Below, piece after piece: positions 24,812 to 38,700 of a DNA stretch of 64,000 bases. The notes under the pieces are model-generated. The model did not search any database. It was not told the origin of the DNA and saw only the letters and a program-made list of their open reading frames with translations. Both the position numbers and the translations under genes were made by a program. Origin of the DNA: Caenorhabditis elegans (lineage: Eukaryota; Nematoda; Chromadorea; Rhabditida; Rhabditidae); contig NC_003279.8 of the NCBI RefSeq assembly GCF_000002985.6, positions 9,114,001-9,178,000 of the forward strand, in the 5' to 3' direction. Each line of letters starts with the position of its first letter. Position 1 is the first letter of the stretch.

Positions 24812-27520
24812 TTAATCGATTTTGACGGCTGCATAAATCTTGGTGAGGAAGAAATGTGAAGCGTAGAAACCGATTGTTCCGGTCATGAAGAAGAATGTCA
24901 ATGCGATGAGAGATCTGAATTTAGAAAATTTATCTGAAAGTAAATAAGCACTGGAAACTCACGAATAAGAAAAGTAGAGAACTGTTGGTACAAATCCTTC
25001 AATGGTAAGCTTCGTGTTATAGTAGAACACAGCATAGGCCATTACTGAAAACAATTCATTTATTTTCCGCTCATTTGCAGATTGGAAGCCAATCGATTGA
25101 GAGTCAATAGTGGCTAACAGTGCTGTGCGGCTCTCGGCTCTCGGCGCCAGCCAAGAGCCGAAAAATTGGGATTTTGGCCGAAAATTAGGTGTTTTTCCGG
25201 CTCTCGGCGCCAGCCGAGAGCCGGCATTTTGGAGCTTTTTCGGCTCTCGGCGCGAGCCGAGAGCCGCACAGCACTGGTGGCTAACCAAAAATAGTAAAAC
25301 TGATCATATTCCTTATGAAAAAAATGGAGTCGTCATGAATTCAGAGTACAAGATTTGAAAAAAACCATACCATAGAATGATGATCCACCAGAAATGACAA
25401 ACGATCTCCACCACCAGCGATAATTTTCAGCGCACAAGGAGAAGTAGGTGGCCACAACCGAGATTTGAGCCGTCGAAATGGCAAGAATGATGGATACAAT
25501 GAAGAGGAACCCGAATAAATAATAGAATTGATTTTCCCAGATGGCCTGAAATTATTTTAAAAAGTAAAAACAATAGTCACTACTCTCTTACGTTAAAAAT
25601 GAAGAAAAGTTCGATGAACATGGCTCCAAATGGAAGAACTCCAGCGATGAGTGAACTGGGAATAAGACGGAGGAACCAGGGTTGCTCCGGAACTTGACGA
25701 GGAATTTGATTGGTTCTGACAGGGTGAGTGTACGGTTGCTTGCGATATCCAAAGTAAAAACCGAGGAAGATCAGCGGCATGTCGATACAGAACCACATGA
25801 TGAGAAGAGCAACCATTGTTCCAAACGGAACAGCTCCTGACGAATGTTTTCCGATTAGGAAAAAGTTGAGAAGGAAGCCTGCTCCAAGGATCAGAGATGG
25901 AAATAGAGTAGCCGTTTGGACTGCACATCTAATCGGATTACGTCCCTTCATTGTTTTGTAGAGACGACCTGCATGATATCCAGAGATAAGTCCCATGAAA
26001 CAGAAGAGGAACACGGCAGCAGACATCAAAGATCCTCGCGAAGCTGGAGAAAGCATACCAAGCATCGCACAGACTGAAAGTTTATTTTTAATATCAAATT
26101 TTCGTTTTTTCAGATATAACTAACCAACAACAATCGCTGACATTCCGAGAAGTTGAATTCCGGTTCCAACCATATTCACAAGGATCATTTGATGTGGTGG
26201 AGGACGAAAGACATCTCCATGGACAAGCTTCCATCCTGTCTCCTCTAATGTGTCGTCTTCTTCATCATCACGGTTATATTGAGCTATATCACGACGTACT
26301 GTACGAACAATAGTGACACTTACAAAGCCTGGAATAGAAACAAAATTATTGATAATTTGGTTTTTGAAAACTTATTTTCTCAAAAGAAACACTCAAAAAC
26401 ATACTATTTCGCTATCTCTTTCTTCATCTACTAGAAGTAAAACGCGAAATAGTATGAACGCAAGAATTTGGTAATTATTATGTGCGATGAGAATCGTACT
26501 CACCAGAAAGTGACAAAACGACAACAATTGAGTTGAGAATACTGAACCAATGAATATCGACAGCCTTGGTAGTCAGGTAAACATCCCATCTTGAAGCCCA
26601 TGGAACATCACTCTCTTCAAATGCTACTGAATATGAAAAATCAACGGATTGTTCAGAGTCCCCAAGTTCGACATGCTTCGTTCCATCATCTGGCATCGAG
26701 CAAGTTCCATCATCGTTCTTCGTGGCGGAGATCGATCGTGGGCGGACTTCGAATCCAACGACTCTGAAGAAATTACACTGGTTGTTTCATAAAATACTTT
26801 TTTAATAAAAAAAAAACTAACCTGTAGAGCCCTGGAGTGTGCTGATGGTACTTGACGACAAATTGAAGATGGTTGTTGAGAAAAACTTTTGCATTGTCGC
26901 CAATCCATCCGAGACGGTATCCCAAATCGTAGTACACGTCTCCAGATTGCGCTGGATTGATAACAGTAGCAACTGGCAAATTGTCGACGATTCTATAAAA
27001 ATGCAATAAATTCACAGAAAAAACGGGGAATATGATAAAACTAACAAATGAGCAGAATATTCCTGTCGAATTCTTTCTTTGAACAAGGCGACATTTTCTT
27101 TTGACAATTTATTCGAGCATACTGACACGCACTGTTCGTTCTTCTTCATATGGAAAGCATATGGAGTGTTAACGATTCGATCACCTCTCATAACTTCTCC
27201 CAAGTTTTCTGATTTGTATTGGATATCTCCATTTGCTGGTTTACAAAATGGAACCGAGTAGTATTCGAAAGGCATGATATTATTTGAGCTTGTCAGTTTA
27301 ATAGCCTGTAAATTGCGAAATTAGATTTTAAAAGTTGGTTTCTTAACACTTTTTTCAGACCATGATATTTTTAATCGCGTTGCAGCGATTTTCTTACCTT
27401 GACATCGATCACATCTCCGGCTTTGAAATCAACCGGAGCCACTCCAGGCACATAAAATCCTTGCTCGAGAGGTATAAGAGTGGCGAGCACCAAAAGGGTG
27501 CTAGTTCGTAAATAAGCCAT
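24812..27520 (-). CDS. Nonaspanin, TM9SF2/4-type membrane protein (619 aa)
   Basis: Nine exons in transcript order: 27520-27398, 27305-27046, 26992-26822, 26763-26504, 26328-26125, 26073-25592, 25545-25371, 25044-24963 and 24914-24812. They give 619 residues, the usual length for the family. It starts with a signal peptide ([11 protein letters not shown]), then the lumenal domain ([13 protein letters not shown]). The family hallmark [14 protein letters not shown] precedes the multi-spanning half, and [10 protein letters not shown] lies before the last helices. The C-terminus ends in KID, the COPI/Golgi-retention type tail of TM9 proteins. Family members act in the endosome/Golgi system in trafficking of membrane proteins (established). 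The acceptor TTTACAG is three bases before the ATG, as expected for trans-splicing. The gene lies 559 bp downstream of the TRM6 gene on the same strand. Its second-last intron contains a hAT MITE. Confidence 0.94.
25118..25276. mobile_element. 159-bp palindromic hAT-type MITE
   Basis: The element begins CAGTGCTGTGCGGCTCTCGG and ends in its inverted complement. It is flanked by a perfect 8-bp duplication, GTGGCTAA, at 25110-25117 and 25277-25284. Inside are repeated GGCTCTCGGCGC / GCCGAGAGCC units, so the whole element can fold back on itself. It sits in an intron of the TM9SF gene. The 8-bp duplication and CAGTG ends fit hAT-derived elements. Confidence 0.88.
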
Positions 27521-28079
27521 TAGCTGTAAATAATTTTGAGCTTATTTGAAAGAAAAATGTAATAGGAAGGGAATTAAAAGCAATATATTGACAATTTCTT
27601 AACCTAAATATTTGTAAAGCCCGTCAATTAATTAATTAAATTGAAATATACATAGCTAGAACTCAAAATACCGTTTAAAAGAGAAAATATTTCAAATATT
27701 TATAATATTCAAAAGCCTAGCAGAAACGTGGATAATCGCGCAAAAGCTTATCGGCTCGGCGAATCTCTTGTTGACACGCATGCGGCGCGGTATTGTGGGT
27801 GGGGCTAAATGGCGTGGATTGGTAATTTGCAAGTGTGACGCGCACTTTTTTGCCTATATTTGTTCAGTCAGAATTATGGCATTTTCCAGGAAGATATAAT
27901 GGTTTGATAAAGAAAATAAATATTGAAGTATTGAACTGTACATATTATTAAATTTTAAGTGTAAAAGATTGAGGAAATATGCAATTTACTCGGAAAATTC
28001 AACAATAAAAAATAACAAATAAAATGCGAATACGGTGATCTGAAAAAAGAAAAACAACAATAACAAAAATAATAATAAA

Positions 28080-30369
28080 TTATTGGTCAATAACTTTGAT
28101 TCCAGTGAGAATATGTCCGCCAGCGACGTGCTGAGCCATTAACGGATGAGTTCTATCAGGTAGAACTTGCATTACACGACACATTTGATCAGTAAGAACT
28201 AAATTGATTGTTTGACGCTTTGACAACCAATCGTATGCTGAGATGAGGATCTGGAACAGAAAATAGTTTTTAAAAGGTTTTTTGAGTAACTGGAGCCAGA
28301 ATTCAGTTAAAATGTAATCTGGTCACTTTAATGTGAAAAAAAGATAATATTTTATATAATTTTTACATTTTGATGAGGAGAGTAGATGACAATCGTCCCA
28401 GATGGTGCCAGTTTGGGATAAAGAAGCTCCAAAACACTGATAGGATCGACAGTACGACTTCCAATAATTAAAGAATGAATTTGTTCATCATTAATCAAAT
28501 CGATTCCTCTCTTCTCCCGATCCAAACGATCATTTCGGCGAGCAAGAGCCTCTAGATCTTGATCCTATAAAATTTAAAAATTTATTTCCATCTAAAACGT
28601 TGTCCTAATTTTTCAATTACCTCGATTTTCTCAGGTTCCTTATCTCCATTGACTTCCTCCAAATTATCATCATCCCCATTTACAGCCTTTCGGTTATTGT
28701 CATATGGCAGATGTTTGCCTGCTAGAACACACTTAATTCGAACCGGTAAAAATGTGGAAAGTGTGTTATCATCGTAATTCATAGAATGAACACAGGGAAT
28801 TGATTGAGCTACCGCACCCTGTAAAACCAATATATTTTGAAAGGATGTTTTTTTTCGAAGAATAAACCCTATGAATATGAATACAAGCACCAGTTCCACC
28901 GAGTCTTTCAATAACTGCAGAGGTAATAAGTCCAAGTGTTTGTTCAAATACGACGACATTCTTTCCATGGTGAAGCCCTGCCATTTGAAGAATTAATGCT
29001 AATTGATCAGCACGAAGCATCGCAAGACGATCAGGATCTTTCAAATAATAAGCTTTAGCCAGAAGACGGATGGTTGGACGGAGGATTAATACTCTGAAAT
29101 TATTATTCGCAGAAGTAGAAATCGGCAAAACCCCACTTTTATCAATAAAAAACTCAAAAGCTTAAAATTCAAAAATAATTTAAATTTAAAAACAATAGCT
29201 GACGTACCGATCACTATGTTTTTTGGCTTTTCGTTTGATATATTTGCTCTGTGAAAAGACAGTTCTTGTCTGAAATGATGCTGAACCTTCAACAAGTTTG
29301 GCAACCATTTCCTGTCCACTGACTCCTTGCTTCTTCATTTCCAATACGGCATCCATTTCCAATTTTTGACGTTTTTGTTCGGGCTCAAGTTTAAGTGCTG
29401 AAGGCGCGATAACAACACGTGGATCTAAAGATGGTTCCGATGGTTCTGTTACTTCAGGATCTATGGATGAGGTGGCAACGGATGCTTCTTGAAGTTGAAG
29501 TTCTTCAATTAGACGATCAACTGACATTGGAAGGCATTGATTATTGGATACTTCGAATAGACCATGAGGCTTTCCAAATGCACTGAAAATATCATTCTTT
29601 CATTACAGTATCTTTTACCATCATTGTTCGGGTACCACATACAGTGCCGGCCTAAAATCTATCCAAAACCTTTTTTTTTTAGTGAATTTACAAGTTTTCG
29701 AATTTTTATAGATCTTAAAGAAGGAGGAACGGTTCTGGGTATTTTGGACGTATATAAGAAAAACCACAAAATAGTTTGCAGAGCATTCAGTTTACTTTTC
29801 CAATAGAAAAAACCACTTTAACCCCATTAATATTATCAGTTGAATCAATTGAACGTAGGGTCTGCTGCCCTTTTCTTTGAATTAATCAAACTGTTTGTCA
29901 AAGTGTTTGCACAACGATTTTTAATCGTCGAAAAAAAAGAAAAATTTATAATCGGTTAGTGACAAGGGGCGAGAATTGATATGTGACTTTTGAAAAACGG
30001 GGCACGTGTTTTATGTTTAGAATGCACTTTGACGTCACTGTGGTTTTTTTGTGATCAAAGTTTCATTTGAAAGAGCTCGAAAATTGGAAGTTATTCGGAA
30101 AATTATAATTAATTTTAGAACTGGAAACCTTACCTATCGGCTACAAACTTCAGCTTCTCAATGAGAATCTTTTGCTTTGGAGTAAACCGGACTATGCGAC
30201 TTTGTTCGCCATCAATCTGAAAATTATTTTTTTTGCTGTAATTTTGTTCTTCAATTCAATTTTAATGTGAAAATTGAACTTTTTCCAATTCAAAAAATAC
30301 CTTTTGCACGATAAGATACTCTCCACTTTTTATGAGTTTTTGTGATGTTTCCGCAGGTTCGGTTTCCAT
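28080..30369 (-). CDS. TRM6, non-catalytic subunit of tRNA m1A58 methyltransferase
   Basis: Seven exons in transcript order: 30369-30301, 30216-30134, 29582-29208, 29093-28868, 28818-28621, 28564-28367 and 28250-28080. They give 439 residues. It matches the TRM6/GCD10 family: an N-terminal beta-barrel-like part (SGEYLIVQK, EQSRIVRFTPKQK), an acidic/basic linker, then ILRPTIRLLAKAYYLKDP and the Rossmann-like half (LHHGKNVVVFEQTLGLITSA, GGTGACIHIHRG). It ends in SPHQN and a C-terminal strand region (MAQHVAGGHILTGIKVIDQ). TRM6 pairs with TRM61 to form m1A at position 58 of tRNA; TRM6 itself lacks the SAM-binding motif (established). The donor at 28867 (GTTTAT) is non-ideal but keeps frame. It is the most upstream of three tandem minus-strand genes and may head an operon. 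Confidence 0.92.
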
Positions 30370-31841
30370 GTTTGATCTGAAAAATTTGAATATTCAATTG
30401 AAAATCGACGAGACGGCTACGAAAGGCAACAGAGAACGAACGATAAAGTAGTCAAAGAATATCGGGAAAAATGTGATAAAAGAGGGAAAATGAGAGATTG
30501 CAAATATTCGAATATTTGTTAGGAGAGGTATTGAATTGGTTTAAAGTTGAACTTTTACATCTTTTTTGAAATAGTTTTTTGTACTTTTAAACTGGGCAGT
30601 TTTTGAGTTCAAAACATTTGGAATAGCTTTCTCGGACTATTCAGATGCAATTGGATTCCGGACTGTAAGCTAAGTGTATTTTTTGAGAAAAAAAACTGAA
30701 TAAGACAAAAAGCATTCAACAAAAATGTTTTTTTTGCACCCAGAAATATGTTTTTCGAAACAAAAACATCAATTGAGCCCAGGGTGAGGGTTTTTAAAAA
30801 TTTTTTACTAAAAACCGAAATATTTTAGTTTTTCTTTCGATATTTCTAAAAAATGCAGTTTTTCAAAAAATAGCTTAAAATATTGGAAATTTTTATTCAG
30901 TTTGGACAAATTTTTTTAATGCTTTTTTTCGTCAATTTAAACAAAATTTAATATAAAATTTATTTTTATGGTTACTCTTCTGTATTTTTTTTTATTTTCA
31001 GATTTTTTGAATTAAAATAATTCTGAAATCACCGATTATTATGGGAAATTTGGTATTTCTTTTAGAAAAATTTTTGATGTGTATTGTGTCTTCTGTATCC
31101 AATTACAATGTCACAGTTTAGAGGAACAAGTACACAGAGAAGAAACTGTAGAGCGATCAACTGACGAGATGAAATTCAACGTGTGTTCATAATTGATAGT
31201 TGATATTTAGTGAACGATCATTCTTTGACGAACAATTTCTCTGTATCTTTTTGATTTGTTTCTCTTTAAATAAGATTGTAAATATAACATTTTTGAATTG
31301 GTTTCCATTTTATTTTTGAAAAAAAATCAATTTCCTTGTCAACAATATTTTGTTGATAATTGCCGCATTTCAAAAGAAAAAACTAGTTTTTCGTCTTCTA
31401 CTCAACTTTTCTATTCTCCACTCTATCATACAAAGAATTATTAACAATACCCTAAACTCATCTTATTTGCTTTTTAAAGACTTTCAACCCACCGATCCGC
31501 GATTTGGGCGGTCTCTCGAAAAATTGTGATAAGACGATAAATCATCAAATAGAGATAGAAAGTGGTAGTGACGATAATAAAAGTGTGTGAAGGCGATCTT
31601 TAAAGATTGCTTGTTTGCCAACTGCCAACCATTATTGTTATAAAAGATACCCGAATGTTCTGATCAAGGTTACGTTATCAGTGAGGTTTTCCACGGAACT
31701 TTGGAGTCTTGTGATCTTTTTCAACTTTTTCTCTCAATCCGGTTATCACACATGTTCAAAACGTATTATTTTTGTTTACCGAAAATAGAAAAGTTCCTGA
31801 AATTTCGACTTAAATTTAGAAAACCTGGTAATAATGAACTT

Positions 31842-32038
31842 ATATTATCGAAAAAATACGATCGCACAAATTTCTCATAATTTTGATCTACCTGTTGAAC
31901 TTGACTCCGCTCCCAATCTTGATGCCGTTGTTATTTTGTTGTGGCTGTTTTATCAAAGGAAGGGGAGGAGCCTAGTCAACAAGGTAGATCAAAAATAAAT
32001 TATGAGAAAATTGTTCGATCGTATTTTTTCGATAATAT
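31842..32038. repeat. Inverted repeat with ~52-57 bp arms
   Basis: The left arm 31842-31893 (ATATTATCGAAAAAATACGA and on to TTTGATCTACCT) is mirrored by the right arm 31982-32038, with small differences. A loop of about 90 bp separates them. It is likely a MITE or its remnant. A clear target duplication was not found. Confidence 0.7.
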
Positions 32039-32823
32039 GACAGAAAGGGATTACTGTAGTATATCGTCAGATTTTACTTCCCAATTCAAGTATTGAACAG
32101 TACATAGAGCTTACAATACGAACTGAAAATAATCACATCTGATGTATGATTTTACTGGAACACCGCAAACCGATATTATTTGTCACCTGTCTAACTGAAA
32201 GTAAAAATGAACTTTTGTATGTTCACCCATTAGTCTAGATTTCCCATATAACTCCCACAGTGCATAACTAAATCCATCAGAGTTTGTATTTAAATTCGGA
32301 ACCTCATGTTTTATTTCACAGTTTTATCATCATTTCCCGCTCATGTTTCCCAAGTGATAGAGACCAACTGATTCGTAACGTTTTGATGAACTGGTCATTT
32401 TGTGAACATTCAAATTCATTCTCATTGCTTCTAGGAGCCTAGGTCTATAACTATTACTTGAGGTCGGTTAGAACTTTTGAACTAGAAGAATGCAAATCGT
32501 TAACTAAGTTAACTTCCATTTTCTTGGAATTTACTAAAAGACTTGTTATACGATTCATATATCGTGTAATCTTTCGGAAGAATCGTAATGTTTATGAAAT
32601 CTTGAAACAAATCGGATCAATGCCCAATCAAGAAACATTTTTGTTTTTGTTGCCATCTTTCGGGAATCACCCCGGTTCCACCTGGCACGAAAAAACACAT
32701 GTGAACCATGTGAAAACGTTTAGCTGGTCAGTTGTTTGAGGGGACGTTTCCAGAGTTTAACACTTGCATCGATCAATGATCATAGGGGAGTTCCAATCAG
32801 CCTTATTAAATAGCAGGTTACTA

Positions 32824-34296
32824 CAGTGCGTGCAACTTCTATAGCGCCCCCTATTTTTTTCGTATTTCGTCACTTTCCCAAACTTTTTTGAGAAAACCAT
32901 TATAGCCATTCGATATCAAATGTCAAAAAACCCCCTGTCCGAAATTTTCATGAAAAAATATCAAAGACTACGGTAATTAGGTCAAAAAGTCTGAAAAACG
33001 ACCGTGCAACTTCTATAGCGCTCCCTCGAATTTTCGCTATTTTTCAATAAAATACCTAGTTTTATGAGAATTCTGAAAAGGATATAGTATTCTATATTAA
33101 GAAAAATGATCATAAGGTCTCATTTTTCAATTTTCAACAGAAATATATTACGTGAAAACTTCTGGGATCCCAAGAGTGGCCTGAAACGCTTCACTTTGCG
33201 TTAGTGGCCAGTTCTCGGCTCCCACTGCATGTATTGATACGAAACTTGACCGAAATTTTCATTTTGATTTACTGATAATGTTTCAAAAAGTTGTCATAAA
33301 ATTTGGTCAATATGGGCCAGGTTGACAGCCCAAGTTAATAGTAAGGCTAGTAACCAATCAGTTGTTCTATCGATAAAACACATCTGAGGCAAGTCAGAGA
33401 ATGGATGTGCGTCTTTTCTGGTAGACAAGATATCCATTCAATTAACCATTTAAAACAAATTTTGTCCGGATCGAAAAATGTTGGAAAATGATCGGTAAAA
33501 TTCGAGAAATATCCCTCAAACAAATTAACAGGTGCAGAAACACTGGGCGGGTCTGTTTCCCGTGGTTTTGCGCGTTTCATTCGAGATCGAACGACAAAAG
33601 AACTGTCGAAGTGTTCAGAGGGGTCACAGAACTTGCATCCGAACTTAATATTTCAAAGTGTTTGTTAAAAACTAAAAAATTTCAACAATGAATATGAAGC
33701 TTTTCTACCAGAAATGAACCGCGTCCAATCTCTGGCACGTCGCAAAAATCTGTTCTAGAGAGAAAAACTGATTTCCTCACAATGAGCAGCGCTATCTACC
33801 ATACCTATCTCCACCGAATTTAATATCAACCTTTCAAAATATCTTTAGTGAACAAAATTAAATGATTAGTTCAAGTTACGTATCAATACATGCAGTGGGA
33901 GCCGAGAACTGGCCACTAACGCAAAGTGAAGCGTTTCAGGCCACTCTTGGGATCCCAGAAGTTTTCACGTAATATATTTCTGTTGAAAATTGAAAAATGA
34001 GACCTTATGAACATTTTTCTTAATATAGAATACTATATCCTTTTCAGAAATCTCATAAAACTAGGTATTTTATTGAAAAATAGCGAAAATTCGAGGGAGC
34101 GCTATAGAAGTTGCACGGTCGTTTTTCAGACTTTTTGACCTAATTACCGTAGTCTTTGATATTTTTTCATGAAAATTTCGGGCAGGGGGTTTTTTGACAT
34201 TTGAAATCGAATGGCTATAATGGTTTTCTCAAAAAAGTTTGGGAAAGTGACGAAATACGAAAAAAATAGGGGGCGCTATAGAAGTTGCACGCACTG
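32824..34296. mobile_element. 1.47 kb foldback element with ~427-bp inverted arms
   Basis: The left arm 32824-33250 and right arm 33871-34296 are almost exact inverted copies that begin CAGTGCGTGCAACTTCTATA. They enclose about 620 bp of unrelated DNA. Each arm contains a second internal copy of GTGCAACTTCTATAGCG, about 174 bp from the end, resembling repeated transposase-binding sites. Long arms and lack of a transposase suggest a non-autonomous MULE/foldback-like element. No flanking duplication is evident (ACTA on the left, CATA on the right), so the class is uncertain. The small ORFs in the centre look non-coding. Confidence 0.85.
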
Positions 34297-35716
34297 CATA
34301 TCCCTGCCTTTTGATAATATCAAAACACTAGAAACTATTTAATTGCTCGCGTTTTGTTTCATGCTTCATATCTCATTCTTTTCCCAAGACTTCCAAGCTT
34401 AAGATGATTGATCACTTTTACATTGCTTCATGACAAGTCTAACAACGGCTAAGATTTTATGTCACAGCGGAAGTATTTTTGAAAAAAAAAAAACGAACTT
34501 TCCGAGCAAAGCACATAGCATTTTTCTAGAGTACCTAAAGAACCAAACGCGTCTGTCCGTAAAATAATGCATTCATAAAACCCATGTTTCATTCATAAGG
34601 ACAAAACGTCGATGGATAAAGTTCTATGAGTATCTATGAGTACCTCTAAATATGAGTATAAGTATCTATGAGGACCATTTCATAAAACATTTTTCAAAAT
34701 CGAAATCCCTCCGCATCAAAGCCTCCCAATCAAAATTGGGTATATGTGGCTTTTACCACATCACGGAAGCTATTCATCTGTTTTCAAATATTTAAAAACA
34801 TTCCACGTTCTCTAGAATAAAATCGCAATATTCCATCGAAAACACCTATTCATCTTTTACAACAATTGAGTGACAATATGTGTATTAGGTTCCCACTAAA
34901 AACACCAGATATATTCAAAGAACAAGATTCCTATAGACCAGCATGACACTTTGAGAATTTCCGAAAAAGAACTCATTTTCCAAGTGAATGGCTCAGCAAG
35001 CTCCCGGTAAGTGGTCTACTGCAAACTTTTCTGATCTACTTTTTTCGTTATTTTACTTCCAAAAAGAGCATTCAAAAATTGTTTTAAACGCGAAGCTTCA
35101 TGATAAACTACCCCATTTCTAACAATTAGGAAAAAAATGAGCTATTTTCATACTTTTCGGAACAAAGTAATATTCTTTCTAGCAGTTTCCTGAATCAAAT
35201 TTCTAAAATAGCTTCCACGTTACTCTTCAAAAACAAAAACATTTGAATAAAAGCTTCCAATCTTCTCTGCCAACAAAAAGCAAAACACTAAGAATTGCAC
35301 CGAGAAAGCACCCGCAAAACGAAACATTCCTCACCCTATTTCCCTTTTCTTTGGTTTTCTCAATTCTCCGTATGTCCAACACTCCATCAGCTTCAATCTG
35401 TGTTCTTCGTCATCTAATCCTCTCGGGTGCTTTTGAGGTACTCTGAGCACCCCCAAAAGCCGATTCCTCGTCATTTACACACTCACATTTTGCCTCCGCC
35501 GTTATTCATCTAGCCGCTTTGGTTTCTCTACTTTAACACCTTATTCACATTCATATCAGCAGTTTTTTGACAAAGCTATTAAAATATTTCCAATTTCAAG
35601 GAAATTAAATAGACTTTAACTGCTTTTGTCTACTGACAATTAGATACTGATAAGAATATTCACTTCTGATTCCGAAAAATCATCTACTTATTCTTATTTT
35701 CTCTCTATAAAACAAA

Positions 35717-38700
35717 ATGTCGACCGTAGAAGAACAAAAAATACTCATAGAGCTCGAGACGATGCCGTTTATCGTCGGACCCACAGACAATGGACAAGAG
35801 CGGAAACAGCAGGAATTCGACAGTATGGGTGCAAAAAATGATAGAGACAGGCCGAACGATACAAAATCTGTCATAAGTACTCTGATTGCAAGGAAAACTG
35901 GGATTTCGTGAGTTTAAAGATGATTATAACAGAGAAATATAAACTTCAAAATATTCGGGAATAGGTAAGAGTGAGCAAAGTGATTCAAAAATTCCATTAG
36001 AGTTGTTCTTCGGAAACTTAGCAAACTAGAGAACAAAATTGTTAATTTGAATTGTAGCGAAAATATGTAACTCAATTATTCAAACAAGAATTATTTGCGG
36101 ATTGAGCTCTTTAGATCAGAAAAAAGGAAAAAATAACAAATATTATTAGTGAGAAGAAAATCAACTAAGAAATTTTCAAATTAGCTTTGGTACCGCTTAA
36201 AATGTGTAGGATAAATGGAAATCTGTTTTCAAAATTATTAAAATTCTTGGAAAAACACTGAAAAGTTAGAAAGAAAGCTTTAGGAAACTAAAAATTAAAA
36301 AGAGAAATATAAATAATGACAAGCGTCGTCAAGTGTGGTGCCGCGTACGTGATTGCGTACCGTACCCCACGAAAAGCGGCGGCAAGTTGAAATTGAATTT
36401 TTTCAGCGCAACTTCGGGATTAATCAATTTCATATGTGGAATGATCGGTCCAGGATGTTTTTCATTGGCCGTTAGCTTTAAACAAGCTGGTCTATGGGTA
36501 TGTCAAGAAAATTACAGTCGGAAAATATGGTTTCCTACGTTTTCAGGGTGGTCTTGCATTGGTTTTTATTGTTGGTTTCCTGAGTCTATACAGTATGCAT
36601 AAAATTGTGAATTGTTCTCAGTATCTCGCAAAATCGTAAGAATTTCGAAAGAAATGATTTTCTTTTTAAATAAAAAATTTTAGAAATGGAGATCAAAGTT
36701 TGGATTACGGTGAAATGGCAGAAGCAGCCATGCAGAACAGTTATAAATGGGCAAGAAAACATGGAAAATTGGCAAAGTAAGAAAATATAAATGATTAATT
36801 ATTACTTGGAAATTTAAAATTTCAGAATAGTTATTAACGCGTGCTTATTGGCTTTTCAACTTGGAGTCATTACAGTTTTTATGGTTTTTGCAGTAGAGCA
36901 CGTTATTGAGGTGATTTTTTTAATTCGCAGTTCTGAATGGCTAACTGCTAGGTGCACGTATTTATTCTAATGGGTCTCGCCGCGAGAAAAATGTTAATGT
37001 ACCCCTTTTTATCTACTTCGCGGCGAGACCCATCTGAAGAAACCCGTAATACGCATTATAGAAAGTTTTACAATTACGCTTAATTGTAGACAATTTTTTA
37101 TGGCCGACTTCCAAAAAAATATGCGAAGGGGAAACTGAAAAACTTCTCTCCACTTTTTGAATAAAAAATTTTTTGAAATTTTTAAAGTATTCATTTTCCA
37201 CAAGCGGCTTTTATTAACTTTAAACTAATATCTTCAGATTTGGGAATTCTTTGCTGATTCTCCACCTCCATTTTCAAAGTGTGTGATGATTCTAATGTAC
37301 TTCGTACCTCAAATGTTACTCAATTTCATTGGGCACATGAAGCTTCTCACGATTTTGTGCCTTTTTGGAAATGTTATCATATTTGCAGCAATTGTTCTGA
37401 TTACAAAGGTAGGCATTTTTTCTACTAATCCTGGAGCTACAATAAGTAGATGTGTGGAAATTGGAATTTTCTGTCATTCCGAAATTTCCGTAATTTACAA
37501 TTTTGGAAAATGGCTTTGTTTGATACTTTACCTATGGCTATAAATCTGGAAGTAGGAGCTGGCAGCGTGTTACATCCTCAAAAAACATTTTGTTTTGACA
37601 AATTGCCAAAAATTTTAAAAGTATAGGATCTTAAGTAAATTTGACAAAATAATGTGAATGACTTCTTCAGATATTTATATTTACTTGAAAATAATTTAGA
37701 TAATTTTTTAAAAAATTGTCTTTTTGAACTGCCAATGAAAAAATATTCAAAAAGTTTAGGTTCGAGACATTTTACTCACTTTCGCTACTCCACTTCAAAT
37801 TGAAATTAAAATTACAGGAGTTAATGGTACATACATGGTATCCAACTTGGGAACTCGGAAGTGTAACTGGAATCGAAGGAATCTCTCTTGCTGCTGGTGC
37901 TCTAATCTATTCATTTGAGGGTCAAGCGATGGTTCTGCCCATGGAAAATTCGTTGAAATATCCAAAAGATATGACTGGAGCCACTGGAGTCTTGTCTACT
38001 GCAATGAATCTTGTCACAGTTCTTTACGCTTTTCTGGGATTTTTCGGTTACGTCACTTTTGGACCAGCTGTACAAGGGAGTTTAACGTTAAATCTTCCAA
38101 ATTCTATGTAAGTCTAATAATGCTGGACTATTCTTAGGGATGAAAATAGGAAAGGGATGCCCCTTTCATGAGGGTGATCACCTGTCGCATAAAAATCTTC
38201 GCTTTTCTTATTTTACAGTTGTTTCTTTTAAAAATTTTTTAAAACTTGAAACTTTAAATTTTCAAAGAAAACGGTTCAAGATTACTACAATTAAGCTTCG
38301 TCTCTTGCGAAATACTGCAATTACATCAGTTTTCGGTAGGCATGTAGTAGGCATTGCCTGTTAGGCTAGAAGAAATTGGAAGTAACGAAAGTAGGCAGGC
38401 ACGTAGGCAGGATGTCTTTAAATACGTACACCTGAAAATTTGATAAATAGACGCACTAAGCATGAGCCTAAGCTGATGTGCTTGTAAACTTGAGAGTTTT
38501 TTCTTTCACAACATTCGCATTTTCAGCTTAACAGTTTCAATCAAAGGACTTCTAGTATTGAAAATCTTTTTTGGAAGTGCAATTCAATTGTACGTGATTG
38601 TTCAAATGCTTCTTCCAAGTCTTCGATCAAAAATCTCTGAAGATCGCAAAATGGTTCATCGACTTCTTCCGTATGCTCTTCGTCTTGGTCTTATGCTCAT

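Larger units (their letters stand above)
30370..35716. other. 5.3 kb repeat-rich intergenic region
   Basis: It lies between the divergent TRM6 and amino-acid transporter genes. No coding exon was found. It contains a short inverted repeat (31842-32038) and a 1.47 kb long-terminal-inverted-repeat element (32824-34296); both are listed separately. The remaining sequence is AT-rich, with poly-T/poly-A runs near 30700-31000 and nothing I can name. Confidence 0.6.

Noticed and set aside
26400-26456. Inverted repeat CATACTATTTCGC in a TM9SF intron as a mobile element
   Set aside because: The arms are only 13 bp with no flanking duplication; too short to call.
33488-33691. 67-codon frame in the centre of the foldback element as a transposase remnant
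   Set aside because: It is too short, has no DDE/D-like motif and overlaps another equally long frame; nothing supports coding.
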